Origin: Limnohabitans sp.
GTDB taxonomy: Bacteria; Pseudomonadota; Gammaproteobacteria; Burkholderiales; Burkholderiaceae_C
DNA: 64,000 nucleotides
Direction of reading: 5' to 3'
Assembly: GCA_030158125.1 (NCBI GenBank)
Contig: JAOATL010000019.1
Span: 62,001-126,000 of the forward strand
Below, in pieces: positions 19,397 through 29,868 of this stretch. Made by a program: the position numbers and the translations under genes. The first letter of the stretch is position 1, and the number at the start of each line of letters is the position of its first letter. The notes beneath the pieces are model-generated. The model did not search any database. It saw nothing but the letters and a program-made list of their open reading frames with translations, and was not told where the DNA came from.

Positions 19397-20200
19397 TCAT
19401 ACAGGGCCAGATAAACGGCTAAGTGTTCCGTCTGCAATCAGGCCATCAAGATATGTATTGGTCGAAATCAAGAATTCCGCGTTATTGATCAGGACGCCCA
19501 CTTCCAAGTTCCGGTTGAAAGCGTCGTCGGTAAGGTTGGCACTGGATATCAACGCGGTGTCGTCAATAATCGCCACTTTTGCATGGAGTTTTCCGGGACG
19601 CCCAGCCTGGTTACGTTCCCGTTTTTCGACTGGCCAGTGATAGACGTTGACCACTTTTATGAGTGTGGAAGGAAAGGCGTTCATTGCATCAAAGCTCAGT
19701 TGGCCTTCGGATGACTCTTCAAACTCAAGAATCAATCGAATTTTTACGCCACGCTGCGCGGCCTTCCAAAGCTCATCGGTCAATCGCTTTATCTTTGCCG
19801 CGGCAAAAGTTATCAATAAAATTTCGTGCTTAGCGTTCGCGATAAGGTCGTACAGTGCCTGGTCAATACGGCGCGCCGGTACTTTATTGGCTGGTGATGG
19901 TCCAGCCCACAACAATTCAATGTGCTGCTGAGCGCGCAAGTGATGAAAAGAGCTGGATGCAGTTTGAATTGCCCAGCTCAAAGCCTCCCACGACATTTGA
20001 CCTGATGCTGAGCGCACCGCCGAGGCCATAAGGAACGATACGTCTGCGTTAGCCGTAGCTGGCAATCGCTGGAGAACAAATTCCGCATTGGCATCGGCCG
20101 GCAGACTACGAAGGGTTTTGCATGCTGATATCAGCCAAGCTGTAGGTGCCTTGCGAATTAATTGTTCGACTGTGGTCAATAAATCGTCGAACATCAGCAT
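19397..20200 (-). CDS. drmC: DISARM DrmC, phospholipase D-like (HKD) protein
   Basis: KLHAKVAIIDDTALISSANLTDDAFNRNLEVGV HxKx4D motif; start set at 20200 where TGA of drmB overlaps ATG (TGATG). Confidence 0.85.
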   Translation of the reverse strand: MLMFDDLLTTVEQLIRKAPTAWLISACKTLRSLPADANAEFVLQRLPATANADVSFLMASAVRSASGQMSWEALSWAIQTASSSFHHLRAQQHIELLWAGPSPANKVPARRIDQALYDLIANAKHEILLITFAAAKIKRLTDELWKAAQRGVKIRLILEFEESSEGQLSFDAMNAFPSTLIKVVNVYHWPVEKRERNQAGRPGKLHAKVAIIDDTALISSANLTDDAFNRNLEVGVLINNAEFLISTNTYLDGLIADGTLSRLSGPV

Positions 20201-22038
20201 CAATCGAAGAACGCAGTACCGCGAGCAGAGAATGTATTCACTAGGACAGACCGGTCTAGGTATCGATTGCCACGCTCGCAAGACGTTTCGGGTGCGAACT
20301 GGCAGGCATGGCAGCAGGCACCCTGTATGCCGCGGCCAAGCGTATCAGGGCGATGCTCTGAACACAGCGGATCTGATGCGCAGAGTCGCATGCTTTCTAG
20401 ACCCTGCAACATGTGCCTGCCCAATGTCAGAGGATTACCAAGCTCAACCAAACCACCCAGAGTGCCCTCGCTGTCGGGCGCGGCTGTGTAGATCAGGATG
20501 CCTGCCATTGGGCCGCCTTCTTCACCCGGTAGTCGCGAGTACAAGCGCTCCCGCACGCTGGCGGATGTGTACCCACAGTCCAGTACGATTTGCCTCATGA
20601 GCGCATGCGCGAGCGAATGAAGCAGCACCAGTCGAATACCAGGAAATCCTTCACCCAGTGGCTGCAGCTTGCGCAGTTTGCGCCACGCTTTGTGTGAATC
20701 AAGAAACTCATGCTCAAGCTGCTGCACTTCTGGCTTGTCTTGCCAGGCCAACAACACTTCTTCTCGAATGCGCAAAAAGATACCCTCGCCCCTAACCTCA
20801 GACGCTGGGAGCCATTTGGGATTTTCGCGGCTGAGCTTGGTTAGCCGACCATCCATGGTGACAGTCGCTTCTGCAAAATCTGCGTTCGATTCAATACGGG
20901 TGAAGCCAAGCAGTGCCCGAACCTCCCGGATGCGTTCAACCAAAACGGTATCTTCAAAGAAGGCCTCAAATCCTTTTGGCGGCGCAACTCGGGTCAGTTT
21001 GAAATCGCGATTTTCAGCGGCAGAATCCGGCTTTGAAAAGACCTGCCATTCGGGAAGTTTAAGATCTTCGGCTGGGGAATTGCCACCCTGAATGCCGGAC
21101 CGTTTGAGTTCGATTGCAGCCCAAATTTCTTCATCGCTAAATTCAGAAAACAATGGAATTAACGACTGGTAGTTCTGCTGCTCCTCACGGTAGAAACCCA
21201 ACTTAGAGATGCTTGTAGCATTGGTCAGCTTGGACCACTGCTCTTCAATCAACTTTCCAATTTTATCGACAGCACGCGGGATGGATAAAGCTGAAAATGC
21301 GGTGGGAAACCAGCTGTTGGATGAGCCAAGCAAAATTGCCTTTGCCGGTTCGGTACATCCTTGTTCAATTAGGCGTAGATGCGGATGATGCCCCGTGCAA
21401 GCAAATGGTGAATCTGGATCAAATGCATCTGCCATGCGTCGTTCAGCACCACATCCACAACTAACAATAATGTCAGAAGCATCACCGGACGCGCCAAATT
21501 CGCGCATAGTCATCTGAGAGCCTTGGCACGGAACATTACCCTTGTGGACAAAGGCGCGCCATGGAAAGTCTGATAAGTGCCCTTCGCGGCACGCCACTAA
21601 AAAGCGAACTGACATAGCCGTGGGTGCTCGCCCACCTTGGCTCTTGAGGCATCCCTGATGGACATAGGCGGTTTTGTCTGGGCGATAAGGGTCTTGAACC
21701 AGCTTGAAAACACCGGATTCCACTGAGGACAGCGTGTCGCAAAGTGAGCAACGCATCCACCGAGGAAAAGGAACTACAGGCACGCCTACTGCTGGGGCTG
21801 CAGGGTCACGTTCCATACTTTCCAGCTTGATTGGCGGCAAATAAAGTTTACCCATCTGTGCGCCAAGGCGCTTCTGAATGGCTGCTACAAGACGGTCTTC
21901 ATCCACCTCCTTGCAGTAGCTCGTATCCCAATCGTCCAGACCCATGACCAAGCCTGAGATATTTGGCAAATCAACCAACGATCCGATACCAAAGGTGAAA
22001 ATCAGTTGGCTGGGACGGAGTTCTCCGAGTTCGTTCAT
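20200..22038 (-). CDS. drmB: DISARM DrmB, DUF1998-containing protein
   Basis: LRPSQLIFTFGIGSLVDLPNISGLVMG N-terminus, DUF1998-type C-terminus with Cys cluster CCHACQFAPETSCERGNRYLDR. Confidence 0.9.
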   Translation of the reverse strand: MNELGELRPSQLIFTFGIGSLVDLPNISGLVMGLDDWDTSYCKEVDEDRLVAAIQKRLGAQMGKLYLPPIKLESMERDPAAPAVGVPVVPFPRWMRCSLCDTLSSVESGVFKLVQDPYRPDKTAYVHQGCLKSQGGRAPTAMSVRFLVACREGHLSDFPWRAFVHKGNVPCQGSQMTMREFGASGDASDIIVSCGCGAERRMADAFDPDSPFACTGHHPHLRLIEQGCTEPAKAILLGSSNSWFPTAFSALSIPRAVDKIGKLIEEQWSKLTNATSISKLGFYREEQQNYQSLIPLFSEFSDEEIWAAIELKRSGIQGGNSPAEDLKLPEWQVFSKPDSAAENRDFKLTRVAPPKGFEAFFEDTVLVERIREVRALLGFTRIESNADFAEATVTMDGRLTKLSRENPKWLPASEVRGEGIFLRIREEVLLAWQDKPEVQQLEHEFLDSHKAWRKLRKLQPLGEGFPGIRLVLLHSLAHALMRQIVLDCGYTSASVRERLYSRLPGEEGGPMAGILIYTAAPDSEGTLGGLVELGNPLTLGRHMLQGLESMRLCASDPLCSEHRPDTLGRGIQGACCHACQFAPETSCERGNRYLDRSVLVNTFSARGTAFFD

Positions 22039-22048
22039 ATTATTTTCC

Positions 22049-25000
22049 TCAATCGGTCCGTAAACCGGTGGACCTCTGGTCTAGCACCAAGTCAACCGTG
22101 CCTTCAACGTCGCGCAACGAATTAAGACAGGTAAACATTTCCCAATCCTTGTCGCTAGCATCTTCCAGCAAGCCAACTGTGGCACCACCTTCTGACCGGT
22201 AACCTAACTTGTGATCAGTCTGTTTATGCACCCGACTGAGCCACGCATCACGCCTGCGATCCAGCATGTCTTTTATGCGTACAGCAACCGCGGGATCATG
22301 GGTGGCATTGGCCCCACGTTTACTCAGCACATCGAACACTTGTGCCCAGATGGGGTCAGTGTCTGTGACTTCGCCCGCCTTCATGTTGGCATTGAGGTGG
22401 TCATCTGCCAAACGCATTAGACCCACCATGACACCGGTCAAGCCACGGTCCAGCGCCCGTGCTGAGAAGGGAGTGACAGAAAGGGCTTCTACGTGTTTAT
22501 AAAAAGTCTCGTGATAGTGCTCAAAGCGCTCATAGTGAGACAGATCGCGAGGTCGAGCCCAGTTGAAAACCGTACTCACAAAGCCCGGACCATCATTGGA
22601 GCGGCCAACACGGCTTGTCGCCTGGATGTATTCAGAGGTGTTTTTGGGCTGGCCAGCGACCAGCATCAAACCCAAACGCTCAATATCAACGCCGACGGAA
22701 ATCATATTGGTGGCTAGCACGACGTCATAGGGCACTGCTGAAGTCATTGGCGTACCTGCCTTGCGCTCAGCAGCCCTCTGAGCCTCGAGCGTCTTGTCAA
22801 AGGTTGCCTCTAGCCGTTCAAGTATCTTTGGGATGTCAATGCCAGATTTACGGGAAGTCAATTCTTCTACCGCACCCATTCGAATCCGTCGCTTGGCCAG
22901 ACCACGTTGGTCAGCATCACGAAGGCGTGCCCGAATATCGTCACCAACCAGTCGCCGGGTACCGGCAAGCTCACGGATCGAGTTGAAGTATCCGGTAAGC
23001 GTCATCCACGGATCAGCTAGGCGGTCGTACTTTTCAAAGAGGACCTGAGAGGAAGCCATGTGAGCAACATAGCTGCGAATCAAAGCCACTGGATAACGAC
23101 GCCCGAAGGCGCTGATACCGATGTAACGTCTGCCAGGATATTGAGCGCCCGTAGGTCGCTGAATGGCGAAGAAGCTGTCGCGAATGCTGGTACCTTGTGG
23201 CGGAAACACTTCAAGCTTACGCACAAATAAGTTTTGAACCTGGTCGGGAGCGCGACGAATCGTTGCCGTAGATGCGACAACTTTGGGGCGTACCTTCTTG
23301 CCATCGACCACCCATGAACAGAGTTCATCTACTGCTGCTTCATACAAACCCACCATGGAGCCTAGCGGGCCGCTAATTAAGTGCAATTCATCCTGAATAA
23401 TTAAATCAGGCGGTCGCAGGAAAGAATGTGCTCTGTTGGTTACGCGGGGTAGACCATTGCGTGACGGATGAGACTGAGCGTCATCAACCTCAGGCGATAA
23501 AAATCCATGTCGATCACATACAGCATTGACCTTACCAAACAACATTTGTGTTTGGCCTTTCCATGGCATCTGCGCAAATTTATCCACTGTCGCAATCAGC
23601 AGGGAGGGGGGTCGACGATAGATTTCTTCGTCCACCACCATCACCGGCAAGCCCTCTTTGGGCGCTTGTTTTGCTGTGAATTCGCAGCGGCCCAGACTGT
23701 CACCACAGTACGTCACGCAGCGACCAATATCACTAGGCGCTTCATAGACATGAAGGTGTTGCTCCCTGATCGAACTGCCACACCAGGGACAGGACGTAAT
23801 TTGATGCGGTGTACCGGATGATGTTGGACGGCCACCTACATTGTGTTGGCGCAACGAGTTGGCAGCCGATGCCAGCGTATTTGGGGTGGTCTTGTTACCA
23901 ACCCACAGCCCCAAGCGGAATGGAGTCTCACCCCATTTGGCAACATCAGCACGGCGTATCGTTTCACAGGCGCACATCAAAGCCGCAGCACGTTGGAATT
24001 GTTGCAAGGTCAACAATCGCAGGGTATAGCGCATCAGGACCGCAATGCCATGCTCACCGCTTCGACCTTCAATCACCCCTTGAAGCCGACGTAAGGCAAG
24101 GGTGTAAGCGGTCAAGCCCAAATAAGCTTCAGTTTTACCGCCACCGGTGGCAAACCAGAGCAGGTCAGCAACGGCATCGGTTTCATGGCTTCGATCGGGA
24201 TGTTGCAGGTCGGTAAGGCTGGGCAGGTTGAGCAACACAAACGCCATCTGGAAAAGACGCCAGCTTCGGTTCTCAGGCTGGTCGAGCGAACTCGTACCAT
24301 CTTCAATTGTTAACGCATTTTTGCGAACTTTACGGGCAAAGATGGAGTGAATACGCTGTTGCCACATGGCACGATTGGCAAAGCGGAAAGCCTCCTCCGC
24401 TAGCGGATTAGACTCAATCAGGCTCACCCCCGCATTGATTCGCTCCAATGCCCGGCGGCAGCTCTTGACGGATCGCAGTGCCGCCTCTTCATGTCCTTGC
24501 AATCGCTCTTTGGGCAATTGCAGCTTGACCTCTTCAACGTTGATCCAGACCCGATAAGCCGTCTCGATATGGCGAAGGCTGGCGATCAAACCTTCCTTGG
24601 GTAGCTCGCTCAAGATCTTCATGTCCATGGTCAGACCAGCAAGGTTCTCGTCATCTTTGGCGGAACGAGGAGTTTGCTGGGGAACTTCAAACATTGGCAC
24701 CCATTCGGTTTCCACCATCACGGCACGCTCAGCAAGGGGCTCCGGTAATGTCGAATGAATAGAAATCCCGTGCCCAACAGCGAATTCGCGCTGGTGGCGA
24801 TACAGCATTTCAAGCGTTTCTGTCTCTTCACGGGTCAACGGATCCATGCGTGAAAGGTCCGCCTTGGCGTTCTTGCGCTGGACAAATATGGGTGCGTTAT
24901 CGGCACCATGTACACGCAGTTTTGGCTGGAACAACCAGACCTCGTCTTTGGGCTCATTACGGCCTTTACGCTCTTCTTGCAGGTTGACCATGAAAAGCGT

Positions 25001-25534
25001 TGCCACCCAACCATCAGCAGTTAGGCGCATACGCCCTTGCATCACAACCAGCGGATGGTCAGGATGCAGGGTCACAGGAGCAATAACACCGTCTTTCAGT
25101 TTGAGCGTCATTTGTGGTGCTATGACTGCTGTCCGCTTCCAGACCCTGGCGGGATTCCCGTCCTTTTTGAGTTGAGCTTCACTTGATACCTTGAGGTACT
25201 GCCCCCAATCGGCCTCAACCACAATTTCCTGTACGTCTGCGGCAACCACAAAGCTCAGGCCCATTGACGAGGGGAAATAGGTACTGCCAGCAGGGACACC
25301 TGAATCAGCTGGACCTTCTTCACCGTCATCCCCATCGCCAGTTGCTAGTTCATCTAATTCACCACCGTCAACTTCCTTGTCTTTTGGGGCGAGCATGCCT
25401 ACCAGATACCGCTGGTAAGCATGGTCTTCGTATTGATTCAATTCTTCTTCAGCGCCTCCAGCTGGGCCAAGCAGGTCACGAACAACCATGCTGGTGAGTT
25501 CGTTTCGAATGTCGGTGGGGGTGGCAATATTCAT
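22049..25534 (-). CDS. drmA: DISARM DrmA, helicase
   Basis: LLWFATGGGKTEAYLGL Walker A, IIQDELHLISG, QATSRVGRSNDGPGFV motif VI. Confidence 0.9.
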   Translation of the reverse strand: MNIATPTDIRNELTSMVVRDLLGPAGGAEEELNQYEDHAYQRYLVGMLAPKDKEVDGGELDELATGDGDDGEEGPADSGVPAGSTYFPSSMGLSFVVAADVQEIVVEADWGQYLKVSSEAQLKKDGNPARVWKRTAVIAPQMTLKLKDGVIAPVTLHPDHPLVVMQGRMRLTADGWVATLFMVNLQEERKGRNEPKDEVWLFQPKLRVHGADNAPIFVQRKNAKADLSRMDPLTREETETLEMLYRHQREFAVGHGISIHSTLPEPLAERAVMVETEWVPMFEVPQQTPRSAKDDENLAGLTMDMKILSELPKEGLIASLRHIETAYRVWINVEEVKLQLPKERLQGHEEAALRSVKSCRRALERINAGVSLIESNPLAEEAFRFANRAMWQQRIHSIFARKVRKNALTIEDGTSSLDQPENRSWRLFQMAFVLLNLPSLTDLQHPDRSHETDAVADLLWFATGGGKTEAYLGLTAYTLALRRLQGVIEGRSGEHGIAVLMRYTLRLLTLQQFQRAAALMCACETIRRADVAKWGETPFRLGLWVGNKTTPNTLASAANSLRQHNVGGRPTSSGTPHQITSCPWCGSSIREQHLHVYEAPSDIGRCVTYCGDSLGRCEFTAKQAPKEGLPVMVVDEEIYRRPPSLLIATVDKFAQMPWKGQTQMLFGKVNAVCDRHGFLSPEVDDAQSHPSRNGLPRVTNRAHSFLRPPDLIIQDELHLISGPLGSMVGLYEAAVDELCSWVVDGKKVRPKVVASTATIRRAPDQVQNLFVRKLEVFPPQGTSIRDSFFAIQRPTGAQYPGRRYIGISAFGRRYPVALIRSYVAHMASSQVLFEKYDRLADPWMTLTGYFNSIRELAGTRRLVGDDIRARLRDADQRGLAKRRIRMGAVEELTSRKSGIDIPKILERLEATFDKTLEAQRAAERKAGTPMTSAVPYDVVLATNMISVGVDIERLGLMLVAGQPKNTSEYIQATSRVGRSNDGPGFVSTVFNWARPRDLSHYERFEHYHETFYKHVEALSVTPFSARALDRGLTGVMVGLMRLADDHLNANMKAGEVTDTDPIWAQVFDVLSKRGANATHDPAVAVRIKDMLDRRRDAWLSRVHKQTDHKLGYRSEGGATVGLLEDASDKDWEMFTCLNSLRDVEGTVDLVLDQRSTGLRTD

Positions 25535-28500
25535 TCAGGTGATTCCAGCGTTGAATTTGATTTATAACGGGCTCCACGTTTTTCCCCGATACGCTCTATT
25601 TTTCCTGCCTCAAGCAAATCGCTTATGGTCACGCTCCATTTTTTTTCGGGGAAATTTGTGGCAGTAAGAATGGTCTCTTTGCTGTGCCAACCAGGATTAG
25701 CAGTTAGATAATCAGAAATTAATTTACCAATAAAGAGGCTATTTTGAGAAACATCGCGAAATAAATCTTCCTGATTACTAACTTGACTCTTGCTAATTTG
25801 GGTAGAGCTAATCGGCATTCTTTTTTTATGCAGTCCAGCGGAAATCTCTTCATTATGTCGCTTATGGTTAAGCTCCAACAACCTATCTAATATCTCTAAT
25901 CTAGCTGATTGGCATATAGTAAAACGTATTCCTTGTTTGGTTTCGTGAAATCCGTGCTCAAGATTAAGATCTGTCCATCCGTAAGCAGCCGCAACTGTTT
26001 CATCAATTTGTATAATTGTGGTGCGAAATTCTAAAATGTCATCTTGCTGATTTATTGGATCATTAATCATATTCTCAAGTGCCGTAAGACCTAGGTCATA
26101 GGCATCCATTAAGCCCCGCCTTTTTCTTAAAAAGCTAACTTCAATTGCGTTCAGGGACGTTGCATCTTCAGGGAATGGGAAAGTTTCAAAGCAATCTGTT
26201 AATGCATAGTTGTACCCTGCATTCCGCATGCTGGAACCATAATAAGTGCTCCATGTCCAATGAATTGAACTTTGAAGCAGTATTAATGGGTTATCACAAA
26301 GTACGGCAAGTCGTTGATCAAATACAACGCCATTATCAATATATTCAAATGCCCAAGAAGAACTAACTTGTGTTTTGACAAGAACTTTTTTAAGTGAAGC
26401 AATACGGGCATAAAGAGACTTCTGTTTTTCTGCAAATTGCCACCAAATATCTCTATAAACTGGACGTTTCACAAGTGCTCTTACTGGCTTAACATCCTTT
26501 TCTAAAATATCCAGTAGATCCGGATAATCTTCGGCAACAGGATGAGGGTAGTCTTTGGGAACAACTCCAGTCCGCAAGAATTTCTTTTTATCTAACTCAC
26601 TGGATGAAATCCATAATCCAACATCAGAACGTTTTAATGGCCAGTCGTGGAAGTTTATAATCCATCTCCTAGGAGATTGATCAACCCTCGAGTTCAAATC
26701 TTCGCCATTTATGTAAGGGAAAAGGCATTCCTTATTTTTGGGGGATTTTTGTATTAAATTTTGAGCGGCTTCGTAGCTCAGAACAAATCCCTTTCCCAAT
26801 ACGACATTACCTTGGTATGAGCTATTTGAGTTGCTTTTTAGTTGGAAAGGTTTTCCTTGCGTTTTGCCAGGAACACTTAGCATGGAGCTAATTTTCTTAA
26901 CTTCTTTGCCGTCAAGATTAAATTTCCCTTTCCAATTATTTTTTGAAAACCATATAAGAGAAACATCAATGGCTGCCATACCTGGCCAAGGCATTGAAAC
27001 AATAGCCCTTATTAAATCTCCTCCACTGGATGTAATTTGATCTAGCCCTACATCTCTTGTGTCACCTTGTGAAATGGTATTGGTTGAAATTACGCCAGCT
27101 ACACCTTCTTTCCGCAATAATTTTGCCATTCTTAAAATGAAGAAGGCACTTAAATCTGCATTGCCTTTCACGCCATTAGCTATGTGCGCAGTCAGTAGCT
27201 CACGATAATCTGACCCAAGCACACCAGAGATTTTTTTTCCACCAATAAATGGAGGATTTCCAACAAAAGCATCAAAACCACCGCTTTCAATTATTTCAGG
27301 AAAAGTTAAGTTCCAATGCAGTGCATTACGACCAGCTAATTTTTCGTGGGAATAACTTTTAAGTTCTTGAAAACCCTTATCCCAATAGGAAATCATTGTC
27401 TCAGCGGACGTTTCACGTCCTAATTCATAGGCTCTTCCCTTCAGTCCTTTTAATTCAACCGCCATAAGTGCGTCAGCTGCTGCGCTTAGCATGGCAACTG
27501 AATTTTCAGCCTCCGCATAAAGGATTGTCTTGGTTTCAATTTGCTCTGGAGTGTCTGATTGCATTAACTTCAATGCATCTCTTTTTTCCTTTGCGTTCTT
27601 CAAACGTTGCCTCATATCGAGTGTGCCAAATGACTGCTGCTTTCCACCACCAGGCCGTAAGCTGAAGTTTTCTAATTGTTCAAGCGCCGTAATACCCAGC
27701 AAAGAGTCGCCGCACTTGAAGCCGTGATCCAAAAAGGTGAATGGACGGTTTGCATCAACGGTAACGAGCCAGAGTGAAAGTTTGGCCATTTCAACCGCCA
27801 TCGGGTTGATGTCAACACCATAAAGACAACGATCGGCTACAACACGGCGGGCAATGGCTATACGTTCTGCGGCTTCGACGGGCACCAAACGCTCACTAGC
27901 GGATCCATCAGAGAAATTGCCATCGGGCGTGATCAGCAATTGGTCAGGATACAGCTTCTCCTCATTTTCCCAAGATTCAACCAGACGTTCTGCCAGGTAG
28001 CGGCACGCTTGCACCAGAAAAGCTCCCGAACCCATCGCCATGTCACAGACCTTAAGGTCAAGAATGTCCCTGGGGGACTTGAGCGTCCATTGCTCACGCG
28101 GCCAGCCGTTAGAGGGGCCTAGGTAGACCAGTGGCTCCAGCGTGTGCTGGACGATAGGCTCAGTAAGTGTTGGGGGCGTGTAATGGGTGCCAGAACTGCG
28201 CCGGTCGGTGCCCGAGGTGACATAGACGCTTCCAGTCAGTACTACCAATGGGCGCTCAAACGAATCTTCGCGGATCAGACGGGCAAAGGGCAACAGTCGG
28301 ATTAGCAAGGCTTGGTCGTGACCGCAGGAGACCAGAAGCTTGTGCTCATCAAGCAGACTGCCATCGTCGAGTGATTTGCGTATCGCAGATAGTGAGCGAC
28401 CGGTAGTTTCTTTTAGAAATTCGACGAGCTTATCCTGACCTTCTGCGAACAAGGACTCCAGTTTGGAAAGTGGGATTTCAGCTTCCTTGTTGCGAGGGCC

Positions 28501-29868
28501 TTTGATGCCCAGCACTGGTTCTGAAGCGAGAACTCCCGTGTGATCAAGCAAGCCCTCATAGACGTGGCCAATTTGTTCAACCCCGAGGGCGCGAAAGGAA
28601 ATGCGCCGTGTCTCAGCCATACCACCTGCGCTGGATTTCATACGCAAGCGTTGTAAAGAATTGAGTAGATGCAGCACCACTCGGTTATTGACCCCCAGAG
28701 GTTCGGCTGTGGTTTTACGCCAAAGACTACCAGCTGCCCTTCCTTCAAGGAATGGATATCGGTCTGGATCAAACAATGAGCCGCCGTAGGCTTGCATCAA
28801 CAGGTCTTGATGCTTGACGCCACCATGCACAGCCCGGAAGCTGGACAACAGGCGTGCCCAAGCATCGGTCCGGCGCTCCAAAACTTCTTCGCCATAGAGG
28901 TCAGCAATTTCCTGCAGTTGCTCCTGCAATGTTGAAACCGCGTAGTTGTTGTCATACAGCGGCTTGCCGAGGTGCAATAAACCACGTTCCTCCGCCGAAA
29001 ACAAGAAAACCAGCCGCATCATGATGGTCAGTGCAGCTTCATATTGCGCAGTTGGGCTGACGCCCTCCAAAAGGATTCGATTGCTATCCTTGTCAAGTGC
29101 ATCAAAGGACTGGACCAGCACCTCTACAGCTTCACGCACCTGAAAACCAAGCTGATCGGTAACCTCTTGCTGGTCATTGGCACTTTCCTTGAGCAATGCT
29201 AAGAGCGTGCTGTTATCAGCAACCCCAAAGAAGCGGCGCACACCTAGAAGGGAGTGAAAAGCACGCAAAGTGATGGGCTCGTCCAACCAAAGGGCACCAA
29301 ACCATGATGCGTACCCTGTGATTTCCCCGCGGGGTGCGTATACAAGCATCCATTGCTCGCCATTCGTTACCAGACCCAAGGGAACATCTGCGCCATGCAG
29401 TAATTCCATCATTCGCGTAGCGGGGGTTGCTTTCCAGTGCTTGCCTATGACTGGGCGATCAAGTTTCTGCTCAGCGGGGTAGCTGGAGATCAGCAATTGA
29501 GCCTTGCCACTTGTATCTGTACCGGCTGGACCAATCAGAGCAAAGTCAGGGCGCAAGGTTTCACCCATTTCTGGCATCTTAGCTTCCAAGCCTGCAGGAA
29601 GAGCTTGCCCTTCAACAACTTGACTTGCCGGGTAACCAAGCACCGTTGTTAGGACATGGAGCACCCACGCGCGCTGTTGTCCAGGTGCTGCAGGGTTGTC
29701 CTGCCATTCCTCATATGCGGCGCGCAGAGCCTTTGCCTGAGTTGGATCTCGCGGCTCCAGACCATGCGAAAAAACTCGAAGCAATACCGGTAGCGAAACA
29801 AACGGCCCTGATATCTCAACAAGGGACAACCAGTCAGAATGATGGCGAGAAGCGGTGTGGGCGCTCAT
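25531..29868 (-). CDS. drmMI: DISARM class 1 adenine-N6 methyltransferase DrmMI
   Basis: DMAMGSGAFLVQACRYLAERL motif I, FVGNPPFIGGKK motif IV; 4-nt overlaps with both neighbours. Confidence 0.88.
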   Translation of the reverse strand: MSAHTASRHHSDWLSLVEISGPFVSLPVLLRVFSHGLEPRDPTQAKALRAAYEEWQDNPAAPGQQRAWVLHVLTTVLGYPASQVVEGQALPAGLEAKMPEMGETLRPDFALIGPAGTDTSGKAQLLISSYPAEQKLDRPVIGKHWKATPATRMMELLHGADVPLGLVTNGEQWMLVYAPRGEITGYASWFGALWLDEPITLRAFHSLLGVRRFFGVADNSTLLALLKESANDQQEVTDQLGFQVREAVEVLVQSFDALDKDSNRILLEGVSPTAQYEAALTIMMRLVFLFSAEERGLLHLGKPLYDNNYAVSTLQEQLQEIADLYGEEVLERRTDAWARLLSSFRAVHGGVKHQDLLMQAYGGSLFDPDRYPFLEGRAAGSLWRKTTAEPLGVNNRVVLHLLNSLQRLRMKSSAGGMAETRRISFRALGVEQIGHVYEGLLDHTGVLASEPVLGIKGPRNKEAEIPLSKLESLFAEGQDKLVEFLKETTGRSLSAIRKSLDDGSLLDEHKLLVSCGHDQALLIRLLPFARLIREDSFERPLVVLTGSVYVTSGTDRRSSGTHYTPPTLTEPIVQHTLEPLVYLGPSNGWPREQWTLKSPRDILDLKVCDMAMGSGAFLVQACRYLAERLVESWENEEKLYPDQLLITPDGNFSDGSASERLVPVEAAERIAIARRVVADRCLYGVDINPMAVEMAKLSLWLVTVDANRPFTFLDHGFKCGDSLLGITALEQLENFSLRPGGGKQQSFGTLDMRQRLKNAKEKRDALKLMQSDTPEQIETKTILYAEAENSVAMLSAAADALMAVELKGLKGRAYELGRETSAETMISYWDKGFQELKSYSHEKLAGRNALHWNLTFPEIIESGGFDAFVGNPPFIGGKKISGVLGSDYRELLTAHIANGVKGNADLSAFFILRMAKLLRKEGVAGVISTNTISQGDTRDVGLDQITSSGGDLIRAIVSMPWPGMAAIDVSLIWFSKNNWKGKFNLDGKEVKKISSMLSVPGKTQGKPFQLKSNSNSSYQGNVVLGKGFVLSYEAAQNLIQKSPKNKECLFPYINGEDLNSRVDQSPRRWIINFHDWPLKRSDVGLWISSSELDKKKFLRTGVVPKDYPHPVAEDYPDLLDILEKDVKPVRALVKRPVYRDIWWQFAEKQKSLYARIASLKKVLVKTQVSSSWAFEYIDNGVVFDQRLAVLCDNPLILLQSSIHWTWSTYYGSSMRNAGYNYALTDCFETFPFPEDATSLNAIEVSFLRKRRGLMDAYDLGLTALENMINDPINQQDDILEFRTTIIQIDETVAAAYGWTDLNLEHGFHETKQGIRFTICQSARLEILDRLLELNHKRHNEEISAGLHKKRMPISSTQISKSQVSNQEDLFRDVSQNSLFIGKLISDYLTANPGWHSKETILTATNFPEKKWSVTISDLLEAGKIERIGEKRGARYKSNSTLESPE

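Noticed and set aside
20088-20600. 170-aa plus-strand ORF in drmB/drmC
   Set aside because: Antisense to drmB and drmC with no domain signal.
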